Shown here piece by piece: positions 1-11,455 of a DNA stretch of 64,000 nucleotides. The notes under the pieces are model-generated. The model did not search any database. It saw only the letters and a list, made by a program, of their open reading frames with translations, and had not been told where the DNA came from. The translations under genes and the position numbers were made by a program. Within the stretch, counting starts at the first letter, position 1, and each line of letters begins with the position of its first letter. Source of the stretch: Seriola aureovittata (lineage: Eukaryota > Chordata > Actinopteri > Carangiformes > Carangidae); contig NC_079386.1 in NCBI RefSeq assembly GCF_021018895.1, forward strand, positions 1,302,001-1,366,000, written 5' to 3'.

Positions 1-149
1 TAGTATTACACCAGAGCTGCAGAGTGTACAGAGGATGTGTCGCAACACCATCAGAGGACTCTGAAAAGATTGGTTTTGGATATTATCTATAAGTATTATC
101 ATTAAAGGACATAACAATATATCACATCTGGGAAAACAGCTGAGTGACA

Positions 150-165
150 ATGCCAGAGGAAAAAG
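150..165 (+). CDS. ablim2: Possible first coding exon of ablim2 (MPEEK plus one base)
   Basis: An ATG with A at -3 (GACAATGC) opens five codons, MPEEK, and one further base before a plausible donor, G|GTAATA. It ends in phase 1. This would join in frame to an acceptor at 10697 (CCTGAAG|TG) and give MPEEKVFQQQAVHSPLE, leading into LIM1. I do not recall this N-terminus from a known ABLIM2, whose mammalian form starts differently. A 10.5-kb intron would separate the two exons. This is an inference from phase and Kozak context only. Another first exon, upstream of the window or at 5.6 kb, is equally possible. Confidence 0.25.
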
Positions 166-1081
166 GTAATAATGACCTTTAATAGCAGAAGCTGTATGTG
201 GTGTGTTCGTTGCTAATCATGTGCTTGTGTTAACCAGAACTAACCTTTAACCATTTAACTATCTTAACTAGACATTAATTACTCTTGAACCACAATAACA
301 GACAATAAACTACAATAATTCCACACTTAGAAATATGACAATCATTGAAAAGCTGTAGGACATATGGGTGTGTTTCTGTTTACAGTGTGTGTGTGTGTTT
401 CTGTAAAAGTGGTGCTTTACCTACAGCTGAGCAGACCTCTATTATGTAACCCCCTCAGAAGTGCATAGCACTTCCTGCGCTGTTGTGTGAATGTGAATGA
501 CAACAACAAGCCTGTGGTAGCAGCCTCAGTGCTTATGCTGCAGGTTGATATGCAGACTGCCTGCAACATCCTTGGCAACAACACTGTTGTCTTGGTCCCC
601 TGCCTGCCTCTCTCACACTGGGAACTGAGCCATTTGGGCTGCATACAAACGGGTGAGAGCCAGTTACTAAGAAGAAATCACTATGATAGTCTTAGAGTGA
701 TTTACAGCATGACTTAGGACTTTATCATCTTTTAATTTTCTTTGCACCTATTGTATATGCCCTGAGGGACTCCATGTTTCTGTTAATGTTCCCATGATAT
801 CCCTGCGGTGACTTTCAGGTTACAGTGAGAGTGAAACACAAACTTGTGACTGAAGGGTGTAGTATGTGATTAATGATGCTTGTGTATATTTTTGTCTGTG
901 ACTGTGTTTTTACTGTAATTGAATGAACGTGATTAGAAAAAGAAAAAAAAAAACATACCGACATCCATAAACAATTTGGCTAATAATACTATTTGCACCA
1001 CTACTGACAGCACAAGGTGATGTAGTAACACATTTAAGAATGTCTATCACTAGTAAACATCCTGCAAAATCCTGCAAATAG

Positions 1082-1139
1082 TTGAATGAATGAATGAATG
1101 AATGAATGAATTGACAAATGAATGAATGAATGAATGAAT
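1082..1139 (+). repeat. (TGAA)n microsatellite
   Basis: Two runs of TGAA/GAAT units separated by a short interruption, about 120 bp before the hAT-like element. Confidence 0.9.
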
Positions 1140-1258
1140 ATAATGGCCCCTTTCAAAGTGTTCACAACAGTATTGTATGTCCAGACAGGCATGGTCATTT
1201 TTTAGAAAATTACAAATGTCTTTTATTTACTCTTGGCAGTTGCAGGTTAAGTATCACC

Positions 1259-2485
1259 TAGGGCTGTGCGATACTGCAAAATTTGGTATCGATCCAATAC
1301 CAAGTAAATACAGGGCCAGTATTGCCGATACCGATACCAATACCAATACTTTTTACTACTACTACCATGTACTTTTGTGTAGGGGGGAGCAATGTATCAT
1401 CAATATGCAAATTTGAATGAAAACTTGAATTTTCATGATTATTTAATTATTTTGTAAGTTTTCCTTTAATTAATCATGTTTATGATGATAACAAAACACA
1501 GGACAAAGTTTTCAGGCAAATAAAAATACTTTTATTAAGTAACTCAGAAATGTTTAGGCCAATAGAAAACTTAAAACTTAAATTTCCCTTTAGGGGTGGT
1601 AATATGCATTTTTGGTTTGTAGCTGTAAAAAAGCTCCGAACGGCGCTCCTTTTCCACTCTGCCATCATGCAGCCACAGGCAGTGAGTGAATGGGTGGGTG
1701 AGTGAGTGAGTGGGTGAGTGAGTGCGTGAGTGAGTGAGTGAGTGGGTGACTGAGTGAGTGAGTGAGTGAGTGGGTGAGTGAGTGAGTGAGTGAGTGAGTG
1801 GGTGAGTGAGTGAGTGAGTGAGTGAGTGGGTGAGTGAGTGAGTGGGTGAGTGAGTGAGTGAGTGAGTGGGTGGGTGAGTGAGTGAGTGGGTGAGTGAGTG
1901 GGTGAGTGAGTGAGTGAGTGAGTGAGTGGGTGAGTGAGTGAGTGGGTGAGTGAGTGAGTGAGTGAGTGAGTGAGTGGGTGGGTGGGTGAGTGAGTGAGTG
2001 GGTGGGTGAGTGAGTGAGTAAGTGAGTGAGTGAGTGAGTGGGTGAGTGAGTGGGTGGGTGAGTGAGTGAGTGAGTGAGTGAGTGGGTGGGTGGGTGAGTA
2101 AGTGAGTGAGTGAGTGAGTGGGTGAGTGAGTGGGTGACTGAGTGAGTGAGTGAGTGAGTGGGTGAGTGAGTGAGTGAGTGAGTGAGTGGGTGAGTGAGTG
2201 AGTGAGTGAGTGAGTGGGTGGGTGGGTGAGTGAGTGAGTGGGTGAGTGAGTGAGTGTAGCAGTGGAGGCCGGGGAGCGGAGGAAAGGGGAGGAGCTAATT
2301 GAGCATGAGTGAAGAGAGAGAAGGGCGGTGTTGTGCGGCCAGTCGGTCACTCTGTAAATGCCTGCAGTTCTACAGAAGATAAACCGAAACTTAGGAATCG
2401 ATCACATCACACAAGTATCGATCAATACCCAATACCAACGTTAGTATCGATACTATCGATATTTAAATCGATCCGCCCACCCCTA
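1259..2485. mobile_element. hAT-like non-autonomous DNA transposon with 8-bp target-site duplication
   Basis: The ends are imperfect inverted repeats: left TAGGGCTGTGCGAT, right (reverse complement) TAGGGGTGGGCGGAT. They are flanked by the direct repeat GTATCACC at 1251-1258 and 2486-2493. Eight-bp duplications and TAGGG/CAGGG ends fit the hAT superfamily. Subterminal stretches rich in ATCGAT and GATACC lie at both ends (1270-1350, 2395-2475). No transposase remains; the interior is dominated by a GTGA satellite. Confidence 0.75.
1681..2257 (+). repeat. GTGA/GTGG satellite (about 0.58 kb)
   Basis: An array of GTGA and GTGG 4-mers fills the interior of the hAT-like element, with longer periods visible from the spacing of GGGTGAG. 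The minus strand is open for 259 codons as a THSLTHPLTHS repeat, which is a product of the period and not a gene. Confidence 0.95.
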
Positions 2486-3814
2486 GTATCACCAGCTTTT
2501 CAGTCTTGTAAAGTGCTGGTTTCCATTTTTTCCCAACATGACTTTAGCTCACCAGTCCAAGAGATGCCCAGGTATTCCTCTGTGGCGTAAGCGATGGAAA
2601 AGAGAAAGGAGAAAGTAATTCAACCTGCCCAATCTTTATTGAAGCAGCATTTGGACACATTTCACATTTTATAACCCGGAGAGGAAGAAGCGGCTCGATA
2701 TCACCCCCACGTTATCTGCAGCTTTATCTACATTTTGAAGCGCTTGACGGTTCGACCACCAGAGCATGTGTTAGCCTCTGAGCTGCTCAGTCAATTAAAC
2801 GGTTAATTAGTAAAGATGAAAAGACTCAATGTTACACTTGGACAACTTTTGCTCCTGGAAATGAAAGCTAGCTTAGCTACGTTTTTTATAGCCTAGCCTG
2901 TTAGCTTAGCTTGACCTCTGCCTGCACTGCAGCTTCTCCTCTGAACGGATGTTTCCGATGTGGCTTCATCACCTTAGAAACGAGCCACAACTTAAAGGTG
3001 AGCAGTACTTAACAAATAGCACTACTTTGTTACTTTGTCTGTAGGAAGCTGAAATAGTGGGGAAATGACATCAGAGTTGAATGTTGGTGGATATCACAGA
3101 TATAAAATGAAGTTAAATTGTTGTAAGTACAAACGCTGCCAGGCTAGTAGCTTTCATGGGAGCTGTAATTTTATTTATATTTTTTGTATTGGTATATTTG
3201 GCTAATTTATCTTAGAACCAGGTTTGTCAATCCCAGAGAAACGTTTCACTTTTTCCTAAAGAGCAATTAAAACCCCCAGATATTTTTAATTGACTCACAG
3301 AAGCTAATAGTGGCTAGTAGCATCATGACGTTAGCTCTTTATCACTAGCTTGCTGAGGTGAAGCTAATTGTGATGATGTTTGTAGATGGTTTAATCTATG
3401 GCAGTGTGTTGTGTTTTAGGTTTTGGTTGAAATTTTGTGTTGTAGTAAAGAAGTAACTAGTAGTTACTAGTAGTAATAGTAGCTATAAGTAGTAAAGTAA
3501 GACGTAATATTGTACTTCCCGAGGAACTGGAAGTAGAAATATGAAGTAGCATAAAATGGAAATACTCAAGTAAAGTACAAGTTAGGCTTCCTCATTGAGT
3601 AAATGTCCTTTCCACCACTGACGCCTCCCAGTTGGCTGTAAAAAGACCCTCAGTGTTGGTCCGTGTAAACACTCCACAAATATTTCCCCTTCTCTCAGTG
3701 TTTGTCCTCAACAGCCTCGTTAAAGCTGATCGTGTGTTAACCCTGTGTTTATGCACCCGTTTCTAAATGCAGGGCTGTAAGTGTGTTTTGAGTGGAGCTG
3801 GGAAGCATGTGCTC

Positions 3815-3849
3815 CATGACAACCATGACAACCATGACAACCATGACAA
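3815..3849 (+). repeat. 10-bp tandem repeat, four copies
   Basis: CCATGACAAC is repeated in tandem with almost no divergence. Confidence 0.85.
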
Positions 3850-5377
3850 CGTGACAAAGCTTGTAAAGTTTGCTGGGAGGATGCACAGGTGACACACCCA
3901 CTCGTAGGCCACGTGCTCACACTAACACACACGCAGTATGCCAGTGTTTTTGCACCAGCTCGGCTCAAACAGCTGACACAATGCTTTCTACAGAGAGGCT
4001 TTATTCATGAGTCATGCTGTCTCTCTCCGGGTTGGAATAAATGGCCTGTGTGCTGTGCTCCTCACCAATCAGCTTTCCTGCTCAGATATTACATTGTCAA
4101 AGTGTCCTTCACACGTACATTTACAGTATACACATGCCCGGACACATGCACTCATGATTTTCTGCTGTATCACAGTGTCTGCTACATCATATGGACTGTC
4201 TCTCTTTTTCATTCCTCCGCACCAGCAGAGAAACACCTGCAGGGTATTTCTTCAGATTTGGTACAAACCTTCACTTGGACTCAAAGATGAACTGATTACA
4301 TTTTAATGGTTAAACATGGAAAGATTAGTTAGGGTTAACAAATGTTAAATTGCAAGTCATTGACAGGATACAAACTCCTTTGAGTTTTGCACTATTAGTT
4401 AGACAAAGAAAGTTCAAAACATCAGCATTTGTCATTGTAAATTTCATATATTTTTCACTTTGTTCTGGCATTTTCAACTATTATTAGAAAAATATAATTG
4501 ATAGATTAATCGATAATTAAAAAGTAACCGACACCTGTAGCCATATTTGAATATTGTTTCTCTGTTATTGGGCACAAACTACCATTAAGTCCCCTGCATG
4601 TCTGTAGTAACTTGGCTGGAGGGATTTAGGTGTGACTTGCAGTCTGCCTTTCGCCGGGGACTCTGTGTCAATTTCTTGCATAAGCAAAATGTGAAAACCA
4701 TTTCTTTATCAACCTGGCTCCGTGCATGGTCATTTTTCATACAGAACAGAGTCTTCCTCAAACTGACACAAAGTTAGAAGAACACTGTTGCCTTAAATGT
4801 GTCTTTATGCAGTGGCATTTAGACCATTTAGGCCAAAAGAACACAAAGTACGTGGCATACTGTAGGTTAGTGTAGGATCCTATTTGAGTTTTAAATGGAG
4901 AAGACAGGAAACATTTGATATTTACACTGATTGTGTACTGAGTGTTTTGTCTTGAGGCGACTATGGGAGTGTTCTGGTAGAGGCAGCTGCAGTGACAACG
5001 TGGGATCTTATCTGTTTGGCGGTCTTTGTCATCCACGTGGAAGAATATTCACTGACTCATCTGTCGCAGGAACGGCACAAAGAGCATATTCAGAAGAAAA
5101 CACACTAGTTGCCCTTTCCTGCTTCACTTTGGGCTACTATTTAGATTTATGACTGATTTCATAATGGTCTGGTTACTATTCTGGTTACTTCTATTATCAA
5201 TAGTATAAGTAATAGTAGTTTTGGTGGCTGTGGCACCAGCAATATTAAAGTTTCTAATGTCAAAATATGACCAACACTGTCTCTCAGTGAGTAAATTTGG
5301 TTCTCTGTTTTTTATGACATGCCCTTGTCTTTATAAGGGCCAAGCCGACACGGCTGCATTGGTGTCATTTGTCAGGG

Positions 5378-5442
5378 AGGTCAGAGGTCAGCTTTCTGTA
5401 ATGCTTGACCCTCAGGTCAGAGATCAAATGCTGCTCAGGTCA
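5378..5442 (+). promoter_or_regulatory. Cluster of nuclear-receptor half-sites with a perfect DR1
   Basis: AGGTCAGAGGTCA at 5378-5390 is a perfect direct repeat with a 1-bp spacer (DR1), the type bound by RXR heterodimers, HNF4 and COUP-TF. A second DR1 with one mismatch, AGGTCAGAGATCA, is at 5414-5426, and a further AGGTCA is at 5437-5442. The cluster lies about 170-230 bp before the TATA-box candidate at 5609. Confidence 0.5.
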
Positions 5443-5608
5443 GGTTGCAGGTGTGACTGCACAGGTGGATGTCAGGCCTTTGAAGGCTCATGTCTGGTCT
5501 GTGTGTATTTATAGTCATATAGGTTAGATCATTCAACTTCGCTACCGGCCACTTCTCTGCCCCGTTCCTGTGTTTTCACCAGAGGAGTTGTGTTCAGTGA
5601 ACTGGGCC

Positions 5609-5616
5609 TATATAAG
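5609..5616 (+). promoter_or_regulatory. TATA-box candidate for an internal promoter
   Basis: TATATAAG in a GC-rich context (GGGCCTATATAAGCTCAG). A start would be expected near 5640. Downstream are an ATG at 5660 (16 codons to a TGA at 5708) and two donor-like sites, GCG|GTGAAG at 5707 and AAAG|GTGAGG at 5729. This could be the first exon of an ablim2 isoform. Sequence alone does not show that it is used. Confidence 0.35.
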
Positions 5617-7045
5617 CTCAGCTCATGTCTTTTTCTTGGCGTCTAACAAGAGTGAGATAATGGAGCGAGTTTCCCGTTGGGATGACGGACAGGAAACTCT
5701 TAGGCGGTGAAGTAATGGCTGTGTAAAGGTGAGGCCAGGTGTCAACAGGCCCTTAAAAAACGCTTCACATGTTGTTAATCATATTATCTAGGCTGAATAC
5801 AGTGTTCAGAAGCCTCACATTTTGTTTTATAGATGTTTAAAATGTTGTGTGTTTTCTTTTCTGAACTAAATTATCACATTCATGCACATTTAGTTTGGTG
5901 ATGTTCACATTTATTTCAGTTTCCACTTTGGTAATAATTTTGAAAATATCTACGCTGAATTAAAAGAGCCTTAAAATTTGATGGAAGTTGTGGGCATGGA
6001 GGAAATGGAAGGATTTTCATTACATTTCTGGTGTGTAGCTTCTTTCACATGCTAACGGAGGCAACATAGAGGCTAATGTGCCAAATTCAAATGGAACTTG
6101 TAGGAGATGTTTTGATTTTTCTTTTCATTTTACAACTACAGAACATCTACCCCCTCTTGCTGGTCAAAATAAACACCAAGATTTTGTAGGCGGGGAAAAT
6201 TCATTCAAAGTCCATTGATTCATTCACTATGACACAATACGTTGGCATACTGAAGCCGATCTGTAGATCCCTATAGTCCAAAACCACCAAAAAAGACATC
6301 AAGATGATTTCCTTTCCTAGCAGGAACCCCTTCACACTGGTTCTCTTGACCACCAGTTGAGCAGGTCCACTCTTAACCTGTACGACAATATATTCACCTT
6401 TTTAACTCGGCATCTGTATAGAGCAGTTATTCTAACCACAGGACTCATGAGGTAGCCCGTTCCCATTTTTTGGAGTGTGTTCATGTGTTTACTCATAAGA
6501 TAGTGAAAGTCCCCAAGGTCAACAGCCCGGCCACCACAAAGAACTCCTGCTCTGGTAATGTGAGCGTTTTGATCTCCTGCCCACCCCTGCAGCCTCTGCA
6601 GATGGTTCACACCAGGAATGTTGCAGAGCACCATGGGATCCCCGTGAGTTGAGGGAACACTCTATTTTTAGGAGGTGCTGGAGCATGGCTCCTTGAAAAG
6701 GCATTTGAGATAAAGTTGCTTGTGTGTTCCGCTGTGTAGTAGCCTGTTGTTCCTTATTACACGTACTGTATATGTGCCTTAAAAGCCTTTTCATGTTTGC
6801 AGCGTTGACTTGGTTGCTGCAGGAGACACTGTAGAATTCGGTTTCTCCGCTGCTGACGTGAACTTGGCATTGGGAGGTTTGAAACGTCCCAGTAGACATC
6901 ATGTATGTGTCAGTGTCTTTGAGACAAGACACTTTAATTTATTGTTAGCAGTGGAAGCGGTGGCCATCAGCCAGACAACAGACACCAGGAAGGCTGATGA
7001 TATGGACAACTGGGCCCTTCAGCAGACAAGGCAGCAGCAGGAACA

Positions 7046-7074
7046 GGGGGTGGGGGGGCGGGGGGGGGGGGGGG
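7046..7074 (+). repeat. G-run tract, potential G-quadruplex
   Basis: G5-T-G7-C-G14 on the plus strand. Length may be unreliable in the assembly. Confidence 0.85.
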
Positions 7075-7862
7075 TAGGACACCATATACTGCTACATACA
7101 GTGTACAGTAGTTGGTGTCACAGTCACTGTCTGTTTCTTCATAGAAAGAAAATTCATTATTTCCTCTCCATACTTCTTCACTTCTTAAAAGTGATTTCTT
7201 TCTCTCTTATCTGCCCAACTCCATCTTCTATCCCCCCAGACCTTCTTCATCTTTATGAACAGAAATGTTAAGGCACTGAGGTCCTCAACCTTTGACCTAA
7301 TTTCGCTTAGTTGCTTAAAGCAGCAGAAATTCATTGGTGCAAAATATGCTCCTTATAAGCAGGACTGTACTGTTGAATTGACTCACAGCATTATATTTGA
7401 TTTGTTCCTCACTCACTACTGTTGGTGACCTGTGGGAGATAAATCTGTACCCTGCCACCAACCCTGACAAAGACACAAAGAGCAGTGATTTTTGATTGAA
7501 CTTCATTTTGTCGGCTGAACTATAAACAGGACACACTGCTGGACTCTTATCGCAGACCACCGGCAGACTGAACGTCCGAATGTCTGAGCTGGATTCTACA
7601 TCTGGCCTAAAAGATCATCTCCTGTCTCCTCCTCCCCGCCCCCCCTCCTCTTCTATTTGCTGTTTGAAGAGGAAGTAAAGACGTTGGATTCCCCTCAACA
7701 GGTGCAAGGGTGCAGCATTGCACGCTGGGTCAGATCAGGAGGCAGAACCCCTCCCGGCTCCCCTGTGACCACCAGTCCCTGCTGCCTACCCTCCTCCCAA
7801 TCCTGTCTCCATTTTGGACTGTTGTCTTTTCCAGATGGTTGCAATCAAGCCATTCTCAGGCC

Positions 7863-7886
7863 TTTTTTTTTTTTTTTTTTTTTTTT
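7863..7886 (+). repeat. Poly-T tract
   Basis: 24 consecutive T. It may be the tail of a minus-strand retroposon, but no body is recognisable next to it. Confidence 0.85.
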
Positions 7887-8905
7887 ACGAGGACCCAAGA
7901 CTTTCCCCTCCTAAATTCTTGTCTTTATTGGTTAGTGTGCTCATATGTACACACTACATGCGTAACTTCAATAAATACCCCACCTCCTACCAACACTAGA
8001 ATATAGGCAACACTGTCCAAATCCCTGTTTCTATCTTGATTCAGTTTGGGAGTCAGAGGTCAGATAGTAATCAAGACGTATCAAAACAGATCTGTGGTTT
8101 CTAGCATCATCCAAAGAAAACCCCCTCTATAATTCAACTATATTTGCCGACCTCAAGAATGTTCTGTGTCACCACAATACATTTTTTTCACTTTCTATTT
8201 GAATCAAAATCTGATTTGGGGATTATACTGTTGAATGTCTGGAATAAGGCCCAGATAAATAAAGTGATGTCGGGTTATCGTTCTAAAGATCAGAGGAGGT
8301 TTGGGAGGCAGTGTTTGCCACACACGCTACAAAGCTGAAACATGGCTTTGTTCCCCGCTGTGGGTGAGAGGTCCTTGTAAAACTTGCTGAAGAATGTGTT
8401 GCTCCTGTGGGTCTGGATGGGCTGGTGGCTGTTCTGACCCCTCCTGCCGAGTATCCCCAGCCAAGCAGGTCACAAATCAACAAATGTGTCTTTGTATTTA
8501 GGGGAAAAAGTTAAAAAAAAAAAAGAAATGGAACCTAAACAGGTATGATCTTACTCCCAAATAATTTTCCAGTGTAGCCACTGTTACAGCATTGAGCTGT
8601 GAGATCACCAGTGTCCAGAATTCTCCCACTGGCTTTTGGCATCCTCACAATTTAGCACTTTTATATGAAGTTTTGAAAATGATAGTTTTTTACTTGTGTT
8701 TACATTCCGTTAGAGTAGAGGTAATAAAAACTAGATATGTAGTGTGAATTATTAAATAAATATTAACGCTCCATATTTTCCTCTTCTCCTGTGTTTTATT
8801 TGAAGTGTTGATCCATAACAAGATATATTTGTGGTTTTAAGAACCAAAAAGCATCTCAGTGTAGTTTTACATCTCCTCTCTCAGGCTTCTCTCCGGAGGT
8901 TGGTG

Positions 8906-8951
8906 AGCCAATCAGAAGAAAGGCACAGAGCCTCCTGTCTTCTGATTGGCT
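8906..8951. repeat. Perfect 14-bp inverted repeat carrying CCAAT boxes
   Basis: AGCCAATCAGAAGA (8906-8919) and its exact reverse complement (8938-8951) flank an 18-nt loop. Two further CCAATAA sites follow within 30 bp, and a GC box (GGGCGGGGC) is at 9051-9059. The stretch may belong to a dispersed fish repeat that runs on to about 9365. Confidence 0.7.
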
Positions 8952-9099
8952 GACTGATCCAATAAGTGAGTGATCCAATAAAAATATAGCAGATTTCAGG
9001 TAAACACTCAGAGAAACCAAATCCTGCAAGGTTGGAAGGTGGGTCCAGGTGGGCGGGGCTTGGGGCCTGGCTGAGAGCAGTGACTGTTTTGTTGTGACA

Positions 9100-9365
9100 T
9101 CACAAAGTTCCAGAAGTCCTGACGGCTGGTTTTAAGGCTCAGTTTGTGAATACAGGCTGTGTGCATTTCTCTGTGGACTGAGGCTTTGATACTTTGACAG
9201 TATTTATATAAAACCTAGAGCTGCTTTATAATCAAACAACACATGGACAGAGACCTTTAGACTATATGGACCTTTAATTCAAATAAGAAGTGTTTTTCCT
9301 TGTAAAGTACTTTGTAATCTCTGGTTTGATTGTGCTATACAAATAAACGTTATCATTCTTATTAA
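9100..9365 (+). repeat. Probable dispersed repeat with retroposon-like 3' tail
   Basis: The end (TTGTAAAGTACTTTGTAATC ... TGCTATACAAATAAA, then TTAT units) matches a tail phrase I know from many fish retroposons. The preceding part resembles a sequence I recall from several perciform introns. Class not assigned. Confidence 0.5.
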
Positions 9366-9663
9366 CAGCTGGAGTGGGGAGAAAAAGGAAGTGACTTACT
9401 TTGATTAAATAAGTAAGAAACTTTCAAGTTTTAAAGTTTTCTTAGCGGGGGAGTAGAAAAAAACCATAAAAACATTGTACCTTTACTTTAATCTTAATCA
9501 AAACATTGTGCCAAAACAACACCCGATAAAAATCCAATGAATTGAGCAAAGCTGAAAGAGGGATGTCCAGCAAAAACAAGTTGTTGGTGAGTTTCCAAAA
9601 AGCAGCTCAGTGCCTCCCTCTCTCCCTGTCTCTTTCTCTAAATCAATTCATTTGATGATGAAT

Positions 9664-9687
9664 CCCCCCCCCCCCCCCCCCCCCCCC
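9664..9687 (+). repeat. Poly-C tract
   Basis: 24 consecutive C; likely length-variable. Confidence 0.85.
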
Positions 9688-10705
9688 TTCTGAGCCCAAT
9701 TACCAGTAACCATGGAGGCCTGATGAAACCGGTCTGACGACACAAATGTTTCCTGAGAACACAAAGGGGCTTTTATCCAGCTGATGCCCCAGTCAGCACT
9801 GAGAGGCTGATCAGTGTGTGATCACTCTGCCGGGGTTATGATGAAAGCGGATAAGGGCGAGGTGTACCGATGAGCCTAGCACATTGTGTGCTAGCCTGCT
9901 TGTGTCGTCACGGTTACTTCTGGGATTGTACCGTTGTGTTGTTAGGTTTTTCATCACATCATTTTCCCGGCCCGCTCTCCTTCCTGTGCCGGAAAGTGAC
10001 TGGGATCAAACACAGTTATGACAAAGTTATGACATTCATCCAATATCAGAGTTGATGTAGACTTTCTAGGTTTTCTACTTTGTGTGTAACATTGTTGGAA
10101 CCAAAAACTTTTATGACAATAATGACATATGACACAACAAAATAAAAGATATATGTGTTTATTAAAGGAAAAGTCTGGATCTTGAAGCTTGAAGACGCAG
10201 ATGAGGACAAACACACAGTGTATAGATCAAGGCGTGACTGAAGGGTGATTGAAGCTACTCTCAAGCAGTTTCTTATATTACTTTTTTATATACTCTATAT
10301 TTTCATGGCAAACATAATCAGAAACATCCAAATGTGCCGTAACTTCCTCACAATATTTTTCTTTTTTTGGCTGGAATATCCTTTAGGTCTCTGTTGTCTA
10401 ATTGCTGATTTAGAAAGCGCTTAGCCTTTCCTCTTATTCTGGAATATAGCCTTCATTGTCTCTGGCCCTCCAAAGGCAGAGATACAGTCTGAGGGGACCA
10501 GGGTAGTGCTACAGTAAAATGTGCTGACAGAAACCAACCATGGGGGCGTCTGTAGTTTTTGTTAATTGTCTTGTTAACTGTTAAATCCCTATGTCTGTAC
10601 ACATCGCTGTTGGTGTGCGTACTTTGCACACACTCTGCACATGTACTAGAATAACATGTAACCTCGTCACGTCCCTCTCTCTGTCTGTGTCCTGAAGTGT
10701 TTCAG

Positions 10706-10868
10706 CAGCAGGCGGTCCACAGCCCTCTGGAGCAGCAGAAGCAGAGGCAGAAGCAGAAGCAGGGCGGAGGGGGACCCATCCCCTGTCAGAACTGTGGGCT
10801 GCCCTGCAAAGGAGAGGCCCTCCGAGTTCAGAACAAACACTTCCACATCAAGTGCTTCGTCTGTAAAG
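10706..10868 (+). CDS. ablim2: ablim2 exon encoding the N-terminal linker and first zinc finger of LIM1
   Basis: It reads QQAVHSPLE, then a Gln/Lys run and GGGGP, then CQNCGLPCKGEALRVQNKHF and HIKCFVCK, the first half of LIM1 (C27, C30, H47, C50, C53). It ends AAAG|GTATGT in phase 1. The start is uncertain. Acceptors end at 10697 (GAAG, phase 1), 10705, 10708 and 10711 (a CAGCAGCAG series, all phase 0) and 10722 (CACAG, phase 2). I chose 10705|10706 because TTTCAG is the best match to the consensus after the pyrimidine tract. SPLE matches the mammalian ABLIM2 N-terminus, but the Gln/Lys run does not. Confidence 0.85.
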
Positions 10869-11391
10869 GTATGTAACACTCAAATCAAATCAGCTCCGCA
10901 CCGTCGCCCCAAACTTGCAGCCCTATGGGAAACGCAGAAACACACCCTCTAGGTGAATCATTAAGGATGCCATGAACAGGCAAAGGGAATGTGGACCTTT
11001 TGTGAATGTCTGACTGTAAAATATGTACCATTGTGTATATGAGGCTCATAACAGGCTCTTGTCACGTCCACGTGAAGGAAAGAGTCCCATGGGTGTGTTG
11101 GGGAAAAACATGGAAATATAGAATTTATCAAGCAGAAAAGAGCCCTCAAGGCCCCGAACAGTTAGTGTTTAAGAAATAACTGCATAATACAGTTGAAATA
11201 CACATCGTTAGCACCTGAACTGCTACTATTTTCTCCTGAGGCATGTTTTCTGGGGTTTATACTTTGTAAATAGTGATTTTTTTTTCATGTTAATGACTGT
11301 TAATTACAGAAATTTTATCAATAGTGCAAGTAAAGTTTTAGCCAGAGATTTTTCACAACCAGGCAAGACTAAAGTTGTTCTAAAAATAAAG

Positions 11392-11455
<64 letters not shown>

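Larger units (their letters stand above)
166..10705 (+). other. 5' flank or first intron of ablim2
   Basis: No open frame here resembles a known protein. The stretch holds the hAT-like element (1259-2485), a four-copy 10-bp tandem repeat (3815-3849), half-site and TATA-box candidates (5378-5616), homopolymer runs, a CCAAT inverted repeat (8906-8951) and a repeat with a retroposon-like tail near 9.3 kb. About 3420-3620 looks like a common fish dispersed repeat (it ends with a 'ccaccactga' phrase). The rest shows nothing I can name. Confidence 0.6.

Noticed and set aside
1571..2350. 259-codon minus-strand frame THSLTHPLTHS...
   Set aside because: It is the translation of the GTGA satellite; any frame of a 4-bp repeat without stops stays open. 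No start context or homology.
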